The notes below the pieces were generated by a model. That model saw nothing but the letters and a program-made list of their open reading frames with translations. It ran no database searches and had not been told where the DNA came from. Positions 1 through 8,498 of a stretch of 64,000 nt of DNA are shown here, piece after piece. Within the stretch, counting starts at the first letter, position 1; every line of letters begins with the position of its first letter. Made by a program: the position numbers and the translations under genes. The stretch spans positions 62,001-126,000 of the forward strand of contig NZ_KB903251.1 in the NCBI RefSeq assembly GCF_000379685.1, read 5' to 3'. Source of the DNA: Catelliglobosispora koreensis DSM 44566 (GTDB taxonomy: Bacteria; Actinomycetota; Actinomycetes; Mycobacteriales; Micromonosporaceae).

Positions 1-836
1 GTGGCCGCTTTGCCGGTCACCACGAGCTGCTTGGTGACGTCGCCACCGTTGGCCTCGTGGATGATGTCGGCGCTCGGGGCGGCCTTGCGATCACGGGCGC
101 CTTGCCACAGCTTGAACCACGCGACGAGATCTTCCTTGCTCGCCCCGATGGCCTTGCCCTTGTAGAGCTCCTTGCCCTGCTGGCGCAGCCACATCCACAG
201 CGCCTTGTAGTCGGCGCTGGGGTCCATGGTGCCAAAGACCTTGCCGCCCGACTTGGTGTAAATCTGTTCGCCCCAGCTGATCAGGGCATCCCAGCTCATG
301 CCGGTCGTTGGTTCCGGCACGCCCAGGTCGGCGCAGAGCTGCTTGTTGTAGATCATGCCGGGCGTGTTCTCACCCGTTGGCACTCCCGCGAGCTTCCCGT
401 CAACCTCGCCGTATTTCCAGAGGCTTTCCGGGAACTTCGAGACGTCGAGCTTGCCGTTGGCCTTATACGGCGTCAGGTCCAAGGTCACACCGCGCTCGCC
501 GTATTCGCTGAGCGCGCCGTCATCGATCTGGAAGATATCCGGTGCGTTGCCGCCCGCGGCCATGGTGGCGAGCTTGTCGTAGTAGCCCTGATTACCCTGC
601 CACGTGGTCTTGAACGTCACGAATGGGTACTTAGCCGTGTAGAGCTTGAGCGCTTCTTCAGTCGCCTTCGCCCGGGCCTCGGCACCCCACCAGAAAACGG
701 ATAGCTCAACCGGGGCCGTCGATTCGGGCTCGGCTTGGCTCCCTTCCGTGCCGCACGCGGCGAGGACTGGAGCGGCCAGGGCAGCCAACAGCAGGCTGCG
801 CCTGGTTGTAACGTGTGATGTTGCGGCGCGGTGCAT
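1..836 (-). CDS. ABC-transporter sugar-binding lipoprotein (partial, C-terminus off the left edge)
   Basis: Extracellular solute-binding protein of the SBP_bac_1 type, which captures a sugar or oligosaccharide outside the membrane for an ABC importer. About 278 residues are visible. The N-terminus MHRAATSHVTTRRSLLLAAL runs into the lipobox LAAC, so it should be lipid-anchored; the twin arginine hints at Tat export. The mature part has the usual ELSVFWWG opening and a GGNAPDIFQIDDG segment typical of the family. The ATG at 836 follows AAGGAG by 6 nt; the nearer ATG at 840 is out of frame. It lies downstream of lacI on the same strand, beyond a hairpin. Uronate or oligogalacturonide uptake is inferred from the neighbours only. 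The permease genes would be off the window. Confidence 0.85.
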   Translation of the reverse strand, partial: MHRAATSHVTTRRSLLLAALAAPVLAACGTEGSQAEPESTAPVELSVFWWGAEARAKATEEALKLYTAKYPFVTFKTTWQGNQGYYDKLATMAAGGNAPDIFQIDDGALSEYGERGVTLDLTPYKANGKLDVSKFPESLWKYGEVDGKLAGVPTGENTPGMIYNKQLCADLGVPEPTTGMSWDALISWGEQIYTKSGGKVFGTMDPSADYKALWMWLRQQGKELYKGKAIGASKEDLVAWFKLWQGARDRKAAPSADIIHEANGGDVTKQLVVTGKAA

Positions 837-880
837 GCATCACTCCTTGATGTAGTTTTCCGATCGCTCCGCTGCCCGGG

Positions 881-902
881 CGGGCAGTGCGATGCCTGCC
901 CG
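881..902 (-). terminator. Hairpin between lacI and the solute-binding protein gene
   Basis: CGGGCAG (881-887) pairs with CTGCCCG (896-902) around an 8-nt loop, just after the lacI stop. There is no U-tract. It may end the lacI transcript or attenuate read-through into the binding-protein gene. Confidence 0.45.
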
Positions 903-907
903 GGTTC

Positions 908-1888
908 CTAGCTCGCGCGGACCCCAGAGGAGTCGCGGATGACGAGCTCGGTCTGAAGCGTGACCAAAGCTGTGGTTCGACGGTCGTCGCCGTGCTGCAA
1001 GAGCATGTCGACGGCCGCCCGTCCGGCGGCCGCGGTTGGGGTGGCCACCGTGGTCAAAGTCGGGCGGGTGCGGCGGCTCAGCGCGGTGTCGTCAATGCCG
1101 ACAACGCTTATCTGGCCCGGAACACTCACCCCAAGACGGTCGAGCCCATCGATCAGGCCAACCGCCATCAGATCGTTGTAAGCCAGCACCGCCGTGGCGC
1201 CGGTGCGCAAAACAGCCTCGGCCTGTGCCGCGCCACTGTCTTCGGTGGGCGGATTGGGGCCGAGCACGGTAAGCCCGCTGCCAGCGGCGCGAGCCGCGAG
1301 CGTAGCGGAGCGGCGAATCTCGCGGTTCGTCCACGAACCACGGGGCCCGCCCAAAAGTGCGATCTCCCGGTGGCCCAGCGTTATCAGGTGCTCTATAGCG
1401 AGCCGGGCACCCTGGGCCACATCCATCACCACGGCAGGCAGACCCGGAACGGGACGGTTGACCACGACTAGCGGAACGTCGCGCGAGAGCCGCTCGATCT
1501 GGGTATTGCTCATGCGGGGACTGCACAGCAGCACCCCATCCACCTGCTTGGCCAGAGCGAGCACGAGTTCTTCTTCGACACCAGCGTCTTCATTGGTGTC
1601 AGCGACGAAAACGTGGTAATCCCTTGCCCTGGCATGGCTTTCCGCCGCTTTGATCAGTGGCGGGAAGAAGGGGTTAGCAATGTCGGCGACGATCAGGCCG
1701 ATGTTGTGCGTGCGGCCGGTGATCAGCGCCCGTGCGGCCCGGTTGGGCCGGTAGCCGAGTTGTTCGGCGAACTCCAGCACACGAGCCCGTGTGGACGGGT
1801 TAACCAAATGCGGCGCACTGAACGTGCGCGACACGGTGGACACGTGCACGCCGCTCACTCGGGCGACATCTCGGATAGTGGCTGGCAC
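908..1888 (-). CDS. LacI-family transcriptional regulator
   Basis: Sugar-responsive repressor, about 326 aa from the GTG at 1888. The N-terminal helix-turn-helix reads ATIRDVARVSGVHVSTVSR and the hinge GYRPNRAARAL. A periplasmic-binding-type sensor domain follows, with GLIVADIANPFF and the FAM-type VVGIDDTALS. The frame stays open to an ATG at 1993, but that extension has no family similarity. The GTG lies 6 nt after a -10-like ATTAAT with TTGACA 17 bp further up, so the mRNA is probably leaderless. A LacI palindrome sits inside this promoter, which suggests autorepression. By position it should control the divergent uronate operon and perhaps the transporter. Its inducer cannot be read from sequence; a uronate or keto-deoxy intermediate is a reasonable guess. 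Confidence 0.9.
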   Translation of the reverse strand: MPATIRDVARVSGVHVSTVSRTFSAPHLVNPSTRARVLEFAEQLGYRPNRAARALITGRTHNIGLIVADIANPFFPPLIKAAESHARARDYHVFVADTNEDAGVEEELVLALAKQVDGVLLCSPRMSNTQIERLSRDVPLVVVNRPVPGLPAVVMDVAQGARLAIEHLITLGHREIALLGGPRGSWTNREIRRSATLAARAAGSGLTVLGPNPPTEDSGAAQAEAVLRTGATAVLAYNDLMAVGLIDGLDRLGVSVPGQISVVGIDDTALSRRTRPTLTTVATPTAAAGRAAVDMLLQHGDDRRTTALVTLQTELVIRDSSGVRAS

Positions 1889-1894
1889 GGTGTC

Positions 1895-1923
1895 ATTAAT
1901 GCAAACGGTTGCGGGTCTGTCAA
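1895..1923 (-). promoter_or_regulatory. lacI promoter with LacI operator inside the spacer
   Basis: On the minus strand TTGACA (1918-1923) and ATTAAT (1895-1900) are 17 bp apart. The spacer holds GCAAACGGTTGC (1901-1912), a LacI-type palindrome with one mismatched pair. The expected +1 falls on the GTG at 1888. Confidence 0.6.
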
Positions 1924-2007
1924 CGCTCCCAGGTTTCGTTCTGATGACGACGGTGGACCTTGGGGGTGCTTTAACTACCACAAAATCGGGCATTAGGGGG
2001 CGGCCTA

Positions 2008-2054
2008 TTGACGTTTCTGAGGCGCGATGGTTAGTTCCACTGCAAACGTTTGTA
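2008..2054 (+). promoter_or_regulatory. Uronate operon promoter and LacI operator
   Basis: TTGACG (2008-2013) and a weak TTAGTT (2031-2036) are 17 bp apart. The palindrome TGCAAACGTTTGTA (2041-2054) covers the expected start point, the position of a classic repressor site. It shares the GCAAACG half-site with the palindrome in the lacI promoter. Confidence 0.55.
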
Positions 2055-2086
2055 GTCGCTCACCGCCAGAGAGGGGAGCACCCGCA

Positions 2087-3421
2087 GTGCGGGCAGCAAT
2101 CGTGGGAACCGGGGCCAGGGCCCAAATGTGGGCGCATGAGCTGCGCCAGCACGGCGATCTCGTCGCTCTTGCCGACACCAATCCGGCCCGGCTAGCCGCT
2201 TTCCAGCGCCTCATCGCCGGCAACCGTTCGCAGCCGGCTCCGGCTGGTGAAGCGGTATCCGGCCATGCCGCTCCAGCGAGCTGGGTGATCGCGCAATCGG
2301 CTGACGTGGCAAGGATGCTGGCCGCGGAGAGGGCCGACGTCCTGGTCGTGTGCAGTCCTGACGCCACGCACGATGAGCACATCGTCGCGGGCCTCGACGC
2401 TGGCGCGCACGTCATCACAGAAAAGCCGATGACAACTGACGCCGCAAAGGCTCGCCGCATTCTGGACGCTCAGAAGCGGACCGCCGGCTTGGTCACGGTC
2501 GCCTTCAACTACCGCTATCACCCGGTTTACGCCCAGGTGAAGCAGGTCTTGCCCCGCATCGGGGAGATCAGCTCCGTCCACTTTGAATGGTTGCTGGACG
2601 TGCGGCACGGCGCGGATTACTTCCGCCGGTGGCATCGCGACAAGGCCCAGTCAGGCGGGCTGCTCGTGCACAAGGCGACGCACCATTTCGACCTCATCAA
2701 CTGGTGGCTGGGCACCACGCCGGAGCAAGTTTCCGCTCAGGGCAAGCTGTTCTTCTACGGGGAAGCGGGCCGCAGGCACGGCTATGACCGCGGCTATGCC
2801 CGTGCGCACGGGACGGCTGAAGCGGTGGGCGATCCGTTTGCCTTGTCGTTGCAGGACAACCCCGCGATGAAGGCGCTCTATCTCGATGCCGAGGAGCACG
2901 ACGGCTACCAGCGTGACCTCAATGTTTTCGCCCCGGGAGTGTCCATTGAGGACGACCTCGCGGTGCTCGTGCGTTATGCCAGCGGGGCCACGATGTCCTA
3001 TCACCTGACGGCCTTCTCGCCCTGGGAGGGTTTGCGCATCGCGTTCAATGGCAGCCAAGGGCGCCTGGAACTCGACCTCACCGAATCAGACCACGTCGCG
3101 CCGGGTGTTTCCGGTGCGGTCAAAGGACATTCCGCTGCCCTGCACGGCGCCGAAGCCGCTGCCGAGCAGGGAGGCGTATCGCTGCGCCTGCGCCACTTCT
3201 GGCAGCCACCACAGGACCTTCCCGTGGCGACCTATGAAAAGACAGGGCACGGTGGAGCCGACAGCCGCATGGTGGCGGCCATCTTCTCCGCGGCCAGCGC
3301 CCCGACGGCGACCGACGGTGCCTGGGCGCTGCTGACCGGGCTGGCCGCGAACGAATCTATGAGGACGCAACGGTCCGTGCGGGCCAGCGACCTTCTTGAC
3401 CTAACTGAATGGGAGAGCTGA
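2087..3421 (+). CDS. Gfo/Idh/MocA-family oxidoreductase
   Basis: NAD(P)-dependent sugar or sugar-acid dehydrogenase family, 444 aa. The Rossmann start is AAIVGTGARAQMWAHEL; the family EKP motif appears as VITEKPMTTDAAKA, and the C-terminal alpha/beta domain has FRRWHRD and HKATHHFDLINWW with the usual His/Asp region. I chose the GTG at 2087 because an AGGGGAG lies 8 nt upstream and the Rossmann fold begins at once; an upstream ATG at 2027 would add unrelated residues across the operator. It is the first gene of the operon and ends 5 nt before the uxaC start. Its substrate is unknown; it may epimerise or oxidise a modified uronate before the isomerase step. Confidence 0.85.
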   Translation: MRAAIVGTGARAQMWAHELRQHGDLVALADTNPARLAAFQRLIAGNRSQPAPAGEAVSGHAAPASWVIAQSADVARMLAAERADVLVVCSPDATHDEHIVAGLDAGAHVITEKPMTTDAAKARRILDAQKRTAGLVTVAFNYRYHPVYAQVKQVLPRIGEISSVHFEWLLDVRHGADYFRRWHRDKAQSGGLLVHKATHHFDLINWWLGTTPEQVSAQGKLFFYGEAGRRHGYDRGYARAHGTAEAVGDPFALSLQDNPAMKALYLDAEEHDGYQRDLNVFAPGVSIEDDLAVLVRYASGATMSYHLTAFSPWEGLRIAFNGSQGRLELDLTESDHVAPGVSGAVKGHSAALHGAEAAAEQGGVSLRLRHFWQPPQDLPVATYEKTGHGGADSRMVAAIFSAASAPTATDGAWALLTGLAANESMRTQRSVRASDLLDLTEWES

Positions 3422-3426
3422 ACCGC

Positions 3427-4803
3427 ATGGAAGACCTGCTGTTCCCGGCTGATCAGCGCACGAGGGAGATCGCCCGTGAGCTTTTCGCGCACGTGCGGGA
3501 GCTGCCGCTGATCAGTCCACACGGGCATGTGGATCCGGGAATCCTCGCCGATGACGCCGCGTTTCCGGATCCGGCTCAGCTCATCATCACTCCCGATCAC
3601 TACCTGACCAGAATGCTGCTGAGCCAGGGGATTCCGCCGTCGGAGCTCGGGGTGCGGCGCGTCGACGGTGGCCAGACACAGACCGATCCACGGCGGATCT
3701 GGCGTACCTTCGCCGACAACTGGCACCTCTTTCGTGGTACCCCCTCGAAATTGTGGTTAGAGCAAACGTTGCGGCAAGTCTTCGGCATCGAGCCCCCACT
3801 GACCTATGAAACCTACGATCAGCTCGCCGAAAAGCTGGGGCAGCCAGAGTTTCGGCCCCGTGCCTTGTTCGCCAAGTTCAACCTCGAAGTGCTCGCGACG
3901 ACCGAGTCGCCTTTGGACGATCTGTCGCGGCACGCGAAGCTCAGGGCCGACGGGTGGCTGGGCAAAGTCATCACGACTTTCCGTCCCGATGACGTCGTCG
4001 ACATGGACTGGGCCGGCTGGCCCGACCGTGTCGCACGGCTCGGTGAGATCTCCGGTTGCGACACTTCGACGTTCGAGGGATTCCTTGAGGCGCTTCGGCA
4101 ACGGCGCGAGGTCTTCATTGAGTTCGGTGCGACGTGCTCCGACCACGGTCATCCCACCGCACAGGTGGCCATCGCCGATGACGTGGCCGCCATCTATCAG
4201 CGTGGCCTGCGCGGGATGGCCAGCCCCGGTGAGGCCGAAGCGTTCCGTGCGCACATGCTCATGGAGTTCGCCCGGATGTCGCTTGACGACGGCCTGGTGA
4301 TGCAGCTGCACCCGGGATCGTCACGCAACCACAACCGTTACCTGCACCGCGCTTACGGGCGCGACACCGGCGGCGACATCCCGCAGGCGACGGAATACAC
4401 GTTCGCGCTCAAGCCGTTGCTCGACGCCTATGGCCACGATCCACGGTTGCGGGTCGTCATCTACACGCTTGATGAGTACACGTATACCCGGGAAATGGCA
4501 CCCCTGGCCGGCGGCTACCCGGCCCTTTTCCTCGGGGCACCGTGGTGGTTCCTTGACGCGCCAGAGGCTTTGCGGCGCTGGCGCGAAGCCGTCACGGAGA
4601 CGGCTGGGTTCTACAACACCGCCGGATTCGTCGATGACACCCGTGCCTATTGCTCGATCCCGGTGCGACACGAGGTTTCCCGGCGCGTGGACGCCGGGTT
4701 CCTGGCGCGCCTGGTCGCCGAGCACCGCCTGTCGCTTGATGAAGCCCTTGAGACGATCGCCGATCTTGCCTACAACTTGCCTAAGAAGGTGTTCAAGCTT
4801 TGA
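3427..4803 (+). CDS. uxaC: Glucuronate isomerase
   Basis: Converts D-glucuronate to D-fructuronate and D-galacturonate to D-tagaturonate in the cytoplasm, the entry to the isomerase route. It is 458 aa, close to the family norm of about 465. The metal-binding motif PHGHVDP (H32, H34) and the C-terminal block with FLGAPWWFLDAPEALRRWRE and DDTRAYCSIPVRH are characteristic of the family. The ATG at 3427 has GGGAGAG 9 nt upstream; an in-frame ATG at 3409 has no ribosome site. The stop codon overlaps the TTG start of the next gene, implying translational coupling. Confidence 0.93.
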   Translation: MEDLLFPADQRTREIARELFAHVRELPLISPHGHVDPGILADDAAFPDPAQLIITPDHYLTRMLLSQGIPPSELGVRRVDGGQTQTDPRRIWRTFADNWHLFRGTPSKLWLEQTLRQVFGIEPPLTYETYDQLAEKLGQPEFRPRALFAKFNLEVLATTESPLDDLSRHAKLRADGWLGKVITTFRPDDVVDMDWAGWPDRVARLGEISGCDTSTFEGFLEALRQRREVFIEFGATCSDHGHPTAQVAIADDVAAIYQRGLRGMASPGEAEAFRAHMLMEFARMSLDDGLVMQLHPGSSRNHNRYLHRAYGRDTGGDIPQATEYTFALKPLLDAYGHDPRLRVVIYTLDEYTYTREMAPLAGGYPALFLGAPWWFLDAPEALRRWREAVTETAGFYNTAGFVDDTRAYCSIPVRHEVSRRVDAGFLARLVAEHRLSLDEALETIADLAYNLPKKVFKL

Positions 4804-6089
4804 AAATCACCGCTTACCGCGTGCACGACGTCCGCTTCCCGACCGCCGCCGCCGGGGATGGCTCGGATGCCATCAACCGCGGTGACTACTCCGCCGCCTA
4901 CGTCGCGTTGTCGACCGACGAAGGTGTCACCGGTGCTGGGTTCACCTTCACCAACGGCCGGGGTAACGAGATCGCCTGTGCCGCTATCGAAGCGCTCATG
5001 CATCACGTCGTTGGCCGGTCCCTAGAAGAGTTCTTCGGTGAGCCGGTCACCTTCTGGCGCTCACTGACCGCCGACGTTCAGTTGCGCTGGCTGGGACCGG
5101 AAAAGGGCGTCATTCACATGGCGGCTGGCGCGATCGTCAACGCGGTGTGGGACTTGCGGGCCAAGGCTGAAGGCAAGCCCATGTGGCGCTTGCTCGCCGA
5201 GATGCCGTCAGAAGAACTCGTGCGCAACATCGATTTCCACCACATCACCGATGCCCTGACTCCCGAGGAGGCACTGTCGCTTTTGGAGGAACGCCGCGCC
5301 GGGTACGCCGAGCGGCTCACAGTGCTTGAGCGCGACGGGTTCCCGTCCTACACCACGTCCGTCGGGTGGCTTGGTTACCCGGACGAGCAGGTTCGCGCTC
5401 TCACCCAGGAGGCTTACGCCAAGGGCTGGCGGGCCATGAAGATGAAGGTCGGCGGTCCGATCGAGGACGATGTGCGCAGAGCACGGCTCATCCGTGAGGT
5501 CATCGGCGACGACGCGCTCCTGATGATGGACGCCAACCAGGTGTGGGACGTGCCAGAGGCAATCGAGAACATGGCCCGGCTGGCCGAGTTCCGGCCCTAC
5601 TGGATCGAGGAGCCAACGCACGCCGACGATGTGCTCGGGCACGCCGCCATCGCTAGAGCCGTGTCGCCGGTTCGGGTCGCGACCGGTGAAGTGGCCGCCA
5701 ACCGGGTCATCTTCAAGCAGCTGTTGCAAGCTAACGCGATCGGCGTGTGCCAGGTCGACGCTTGCCGGGTCGGCGGGGTCAACGAGGTGCTGAGCATCAT
5801 CTTGCTGGCGGCCAAGTTCGGCGTGCCGATCTGCCCACACGCGGGCGGCGTCGGGCTATGCGAATACGTTCAGCACCTGTCGATTTTCGACTACCTGCGC
5901 GTGGGCACGTCACTGGAGGGCCGGATGGTGGAATACGTCGATCACCTGCACGAGCACTTCGAAGACCCGATCACCGTCGTCGGCGGGCGTTATCAGCTTC
6001 CGGTGCGGCCCGGCTACTCCGTGACGCTCAAGCCCGAATCCATCGCGGACTACTCCTTCCCGGACGGGCCGGTATGGGCACGAAACTGA
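4800..6089 (+). CDS. L-fuconate dehydratase-type enolase-superfamily enzyme
   Basis: Acid-sugar dehydratase of the mandelate-racemase/enolase superfamily, 429 aa. It carries the marks of L-fuconate dehydratase: GDGSDAINRGDYSAAYV at the N-terminus and LRWLGPEKGVIHMA. Visible active-site residues are K214 and K216 in MKMKVGG, metal ligands D244, E270/E271 and E297, and general base H347 in PHAGGVGL. The start is TTG, seven nt after AAGAAGGTG, and overlaps the uxaC stop. The Xanthomonas enzyme of this family is known to be promiscuous and to accept D-altronate among others. Lying between uxaC and a uronate-type reductase, it may supply the missing altronate or mannonate dehydration to 2-keto-3-deoxygluconate. 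That role is inference. Confidence 0.85.
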   Translation: MKITAYRVHDVRFPTAAAGDGSDAINRGDYSAAYVALSTDEGVTGAGFTFTNGRGNEIACAAIEALMHHVVGRSLEEFFGEPVTFWRSLTADVQLRWLGPEKGVIHMAAGAIVNAVWDLRAKAEGKPMWRLLAEMPSEELVRNIDFHHITDALTPEEALSLLEERRAGYAERLTVLERDGFPSYTTSVGWLGYPDEQVRALTQEAYAKGWRAMKMKVGGPIEDDVRRARLIREVIGDDALLMMDANQVWDVPEAIENMARLAEFRPYWIEEPTHADDVLGHAAIARAVSPVRVATGEVAANRVIFKQLLQANAIGVCQVDACRVGGVNEVLSIILLAAKFGVPICPHAGGVGLCEYVQHLSIFDYLRVGTSLEGRMVEYVDHLHEHFEDPITVVGGRYQLPVRPGYSVTLKPESIADYSFPDGPVWARN

Positions 6090-7375
6090 GCCGTGCGGCG
6101 GTCCTGCCACCTGGCAGCGGTCCGCTGGTGGAGCCGGGGTCCTTTGGGAGCGGCATCGTCCATTTTGGAATCGGGGCGTTTTTCCGTGCCCACCAAGCTG
6201 TCTACACCGAGGCCGCGATGGCGGCCAGTGGCGGCGACTGGGGAATCACCGCGGTGGCGCCCCGGTCGCATGGTGTGCTGGACGCGCTGATACAGCAGGA
6301 CTTGCTGTTCAGCGTCGTCACCGTCGGCGGGGGAGCGCCTAAGGCGCAGGTGCTTTCGGTCCTGTCCGACGGGCTGCACGCCGCCTCCGACCCGGCCGCC
6401 GTTATCAAGCAGCTGGCCGACCCAGCGAACAAAATCGTGACTCTGACCGTCACGGAGAAGGCCTACAACGCCGATTCAGCCATCATGCGGCTCCTGGTGA
6501 CCGGCCTACGCGTACGAGGCGGAGCCCCCATAACGCTGCTCAGTTGCGACAACCTCCCGTCCAACGGGACAACCCTGGCCAGCGTCGTGCTCGGGCTGGC
6601 GCCCGAGCTGACCGCCGTCACGTTCCCGAGCAGCATGGTGGACCGGATCGTCCCTGCGACGACACCGTCCATATTGGAGAAAGTCCGAGCGGGTCTCGGG
6701 TGCGAGGACCGTGCCGCGGTCGCGGCGGAGCCGTTCTCCCAGTGGGTCATCGAGGACTCCTTCGCCGCGGAACGTCCCGACTGGGCCGCCGCTGGAGCCC
6801 AGTTCACGTCAGATGTCGCACCGTGGGAACACTTGAAACTGCGTGCCCTTAACGGTGTGCACAGTGCGCTGGCCTATCTCGGGGCGCTCGCTGGCCGCGA
6901 CACCATCGCTGAGGCGCTGCGCATGCCGGGCATGACGGGGCTGCTGCACCGGTATGTCGAAACCGAGGTGCGTGCTTGCCTCGTGCCCCCTGAGGGGGTT
7001 GATGTTGTGGCTTATGGGCGATCGGCGCTGGAGCGTTTCGCCAACGCGGACCTCGGGCATCGCACCCGCCAGGTCGCCATGGACGGCACGCAGAAATTGC
7101 CGCAACGATTGCTCTCGGTGCTGAACGCGGTTTCCGAGCCTCGGGTGGCCACGCTGATCGCGGCCGCGTGGGCGGAATATGCCGCCATGACACCGGATCT
7201 GGACGATCCGCTCGCCGAGAAGGTGCGCGCGGATCTGAGCACGGAAGCGCTGTTCGGCGAATCCGGGGTGCTGGCTGTTCCCAGCGAGGCACATCGTGCC
7301 ATGATCGCCACTTGGCGGGGCGAGCTCGCCCGGCACGGGGCAGCGGAAGTGGTGCGATCGGAGGGCTTGGCGTGA
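6074..7375 (+). CDS. Mannitol-dehydrogenase-family oxidoreductase (fructuronate/tagaturonate reductase type)
   Basis: Long-chain polyol dehydrogenase family, 433 aa. It likely reduces D-fructuronate to D-mannonate or D-tagaturonate to D-altronate with NADH. Family motifs are GIVHFGIGAFFRAHQA near the N-terminus, SCDNLPSNG, FPSSMVDRIVPATT, WVIEDSFA, and the catalytic KLRALNGVHSALAYLG. The ATG at 6074 sits inside the 3' end of the dehydratase gene (16-nt overlap). Its position next to uxaC favours a uronate product over mannitol. Sequence alone does not separate UxuB-like from UxaB-like specificity, so I give no symbol. Confidence 0.85.
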   Translation: MGTKLSRAAVLPPGSGPLVEPGSFGSGIVHFGIGAFFRAHQAVYTEAAMAASGGDWGITAVAPRSHGVLDALIQQDLLFSVVTVGGGAPKAQVLSVLSDGLHAASDPAAVIKQLADPANKIVTLTVTEKAYNADSAIMRLLVTGLRVRGGAPITLLSCDNLPSNGTTLASVVLGLAPELTAVTFPSSMVDRIVPATTPSILEKVRAGLGCEDRAAVAAEPFSQWVIEDSFAAERPDWAAAGAQFTSDVAPWEHLKLRALNGVHSALAYLGALAGRDTIAEALRMPGMTGLLHRYVETEVRACLVPPEGVDVVAYGRSALERFANADLGHRTRQVAMDGTQKLPQRLLSVLNAVSEPRVATLIAAAWAEYAAMTPDLDDPLAEKVRADLSTEALFGESGVLAVPSEAHRAMIATWRGELARHGAAEVVRSEGLA

Positions 7376-8358
7376 GGGTGGCACTTGTTGGCGCGAACGG
7401 GCACGGGGCGCACCACCGGCGCAACGTGCCTGATCTGGTCGCGTTGTGCGACCCCGCCGACATCGAGGGCGCGCCACCTGGCGTGCCCTTGTTCCGTGAC
7501 CACCACGCCATGCTGTCCGCCATCAAGCCCGACGTCGTGATCGTGTGCACACCGCCGGCCACCCATCTGCCCATCGCGTCAGCGGCATTGCGGGCCGGGG
7601 CCGATGTGTTGCTGGAGAAGCCTCCGGTGCTGAATCTGGCCGAGCATGACGAACTGTCCAGGGTGGAGGGTGAGACGGGACGGTTCGTGCAAGTCGGGTT
7701 CCAGGCGCTCGGTTCACCTCAGCTGCCGGAGCTTCGAAGGCACGCCCCCTGCGACGTCTCGGTGGTCAGCTCGTGGCAGCGCGACGACGCGTACTGGAGC
7801 CGGTCGTCCTGGGCCGGGCGGCTGCCGTTGGACGGAGCGTTGCGCAACCCGTTCGCCCACGCGATCATGCAGGCACTGTCCGTTAACGACAGTCCGCTGG
7901 CTAGCGTAGAAGTCGCCTGGTGCCGCACCAGGGAACAGCTTGAAGTCGACGACACCGCGACCCTGCGGCTGACACTAGCCAACGGGCACCGCGTTCTCAT
8001 TGCCGTCACGCTCGCCGGAGACGAGTTCGCCGACGGCTGGCTGTCGGCCGGGCCGTTTCAGGGAAACTTCCGGCACGACAACGGCGTTTCGTTGCTAGCC
8101 AACCTCATCGCGCATCGGATCAGTGGCGAGCCTCTGCTGGCGCCATTGGCGAAGACACGTGATTTCACCGCGATCGTGCAAGTGCTGAGCACCATGCCGG
8201 AGCCTGCGCTTGTCGCGTCTGAGATCAGCGGCGGCACGCGGACACTGCCCGGAATAGCGGCCATATTGCGGGAATGTGGCCGGGAATTCGCTTTGCTAAA
8301 CGAGATCAGCAATCCGTGGGCTGCAAAGGTTACGGGAGGCGCTGCAACTATCGGGTAG
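7372..8358 (+). CDS. Gfo/Idh/MocA-family oxidoreductase, short form
   Basis: Second dehydrogenase of the family in the operon, 328 aa. It has the Rossmann start VRVALVGANGHGAHHRRN, the VVIVCTPPATHLPIA strand and LLEKPPVLNLAEHDEL, the EKP motif. The C-terminal domain is shorter and more diverged than in the first copy. The GTG at 7372 overlaps the preceding stop as GTGA and follows GGAGGG by 6 nt, so it is translationally coupled. It is the last gene of the operon; 140 nt separate it from the pectate lyases. Substrate unknown; a role in modified uronates or unsaturated sugars from pectin is an inference from position. Confidence 0.8.
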   Translation: MRVALVGANGHGAHHRRNVPDLVALCDPADIEGAPPGVPLFRDHHAMLSAIKPDVVIVCTPPATHLPIASAALRAGADVLLEKPPVLNLAEHDELSRVEGETGRFVQVGFQALGSPQLPELRRHAPCDVSVVSSWQRDDAYWSRSSWAGRLPLDGALRNPFAHAIMQALSVNDSPLASVEVAWCRTREQLEVDDTATLRLTLANGHRVLIAVTLAGDEFADGWLSAGPFQGNFRHDNGVSLLANLIAHRISGEPLLAPLAKTRDFTAIVQVLSTMPEPALVASEISGGTRTLPGIAAILRECGREFALLNEISNPWAAKVTGGAATIG

Positions 8359-8463
8359 GCCGCTCGAATGGCGAATTCAATAGCACCAGGTAGCCCGGTC
8401 TCGGCACCCGGAGCAGGGAAAAGTGTTCCCAATTCACTGCAACATTCCTGCATATCGAATCCA

Positions 8464-8492
8464 TTGACTTCGCTGTAATGCGTTTCTAGTTT
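8464..8492 (+). promoter_or_regulatory. Candidate leaderless promoter of the first pectate lyase
   Basis: TTGACT (8464-8469), 17-bp spacer, TAGTTT (8487-8492), then 6 nt to the ATG at 8499. There is no ribosome site before that ATG. Confidence 0.4.
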
Positions 8493-8498
8493 TCGTTT

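Noticed and set aside
1889-1993. N-terminal extension of the LacI gene to an ATG at 1993
   Set aside because: The extra residues have no family similarity and would span the promoter and operator. The GTG at 1888 fits the fold and a leaderless start.
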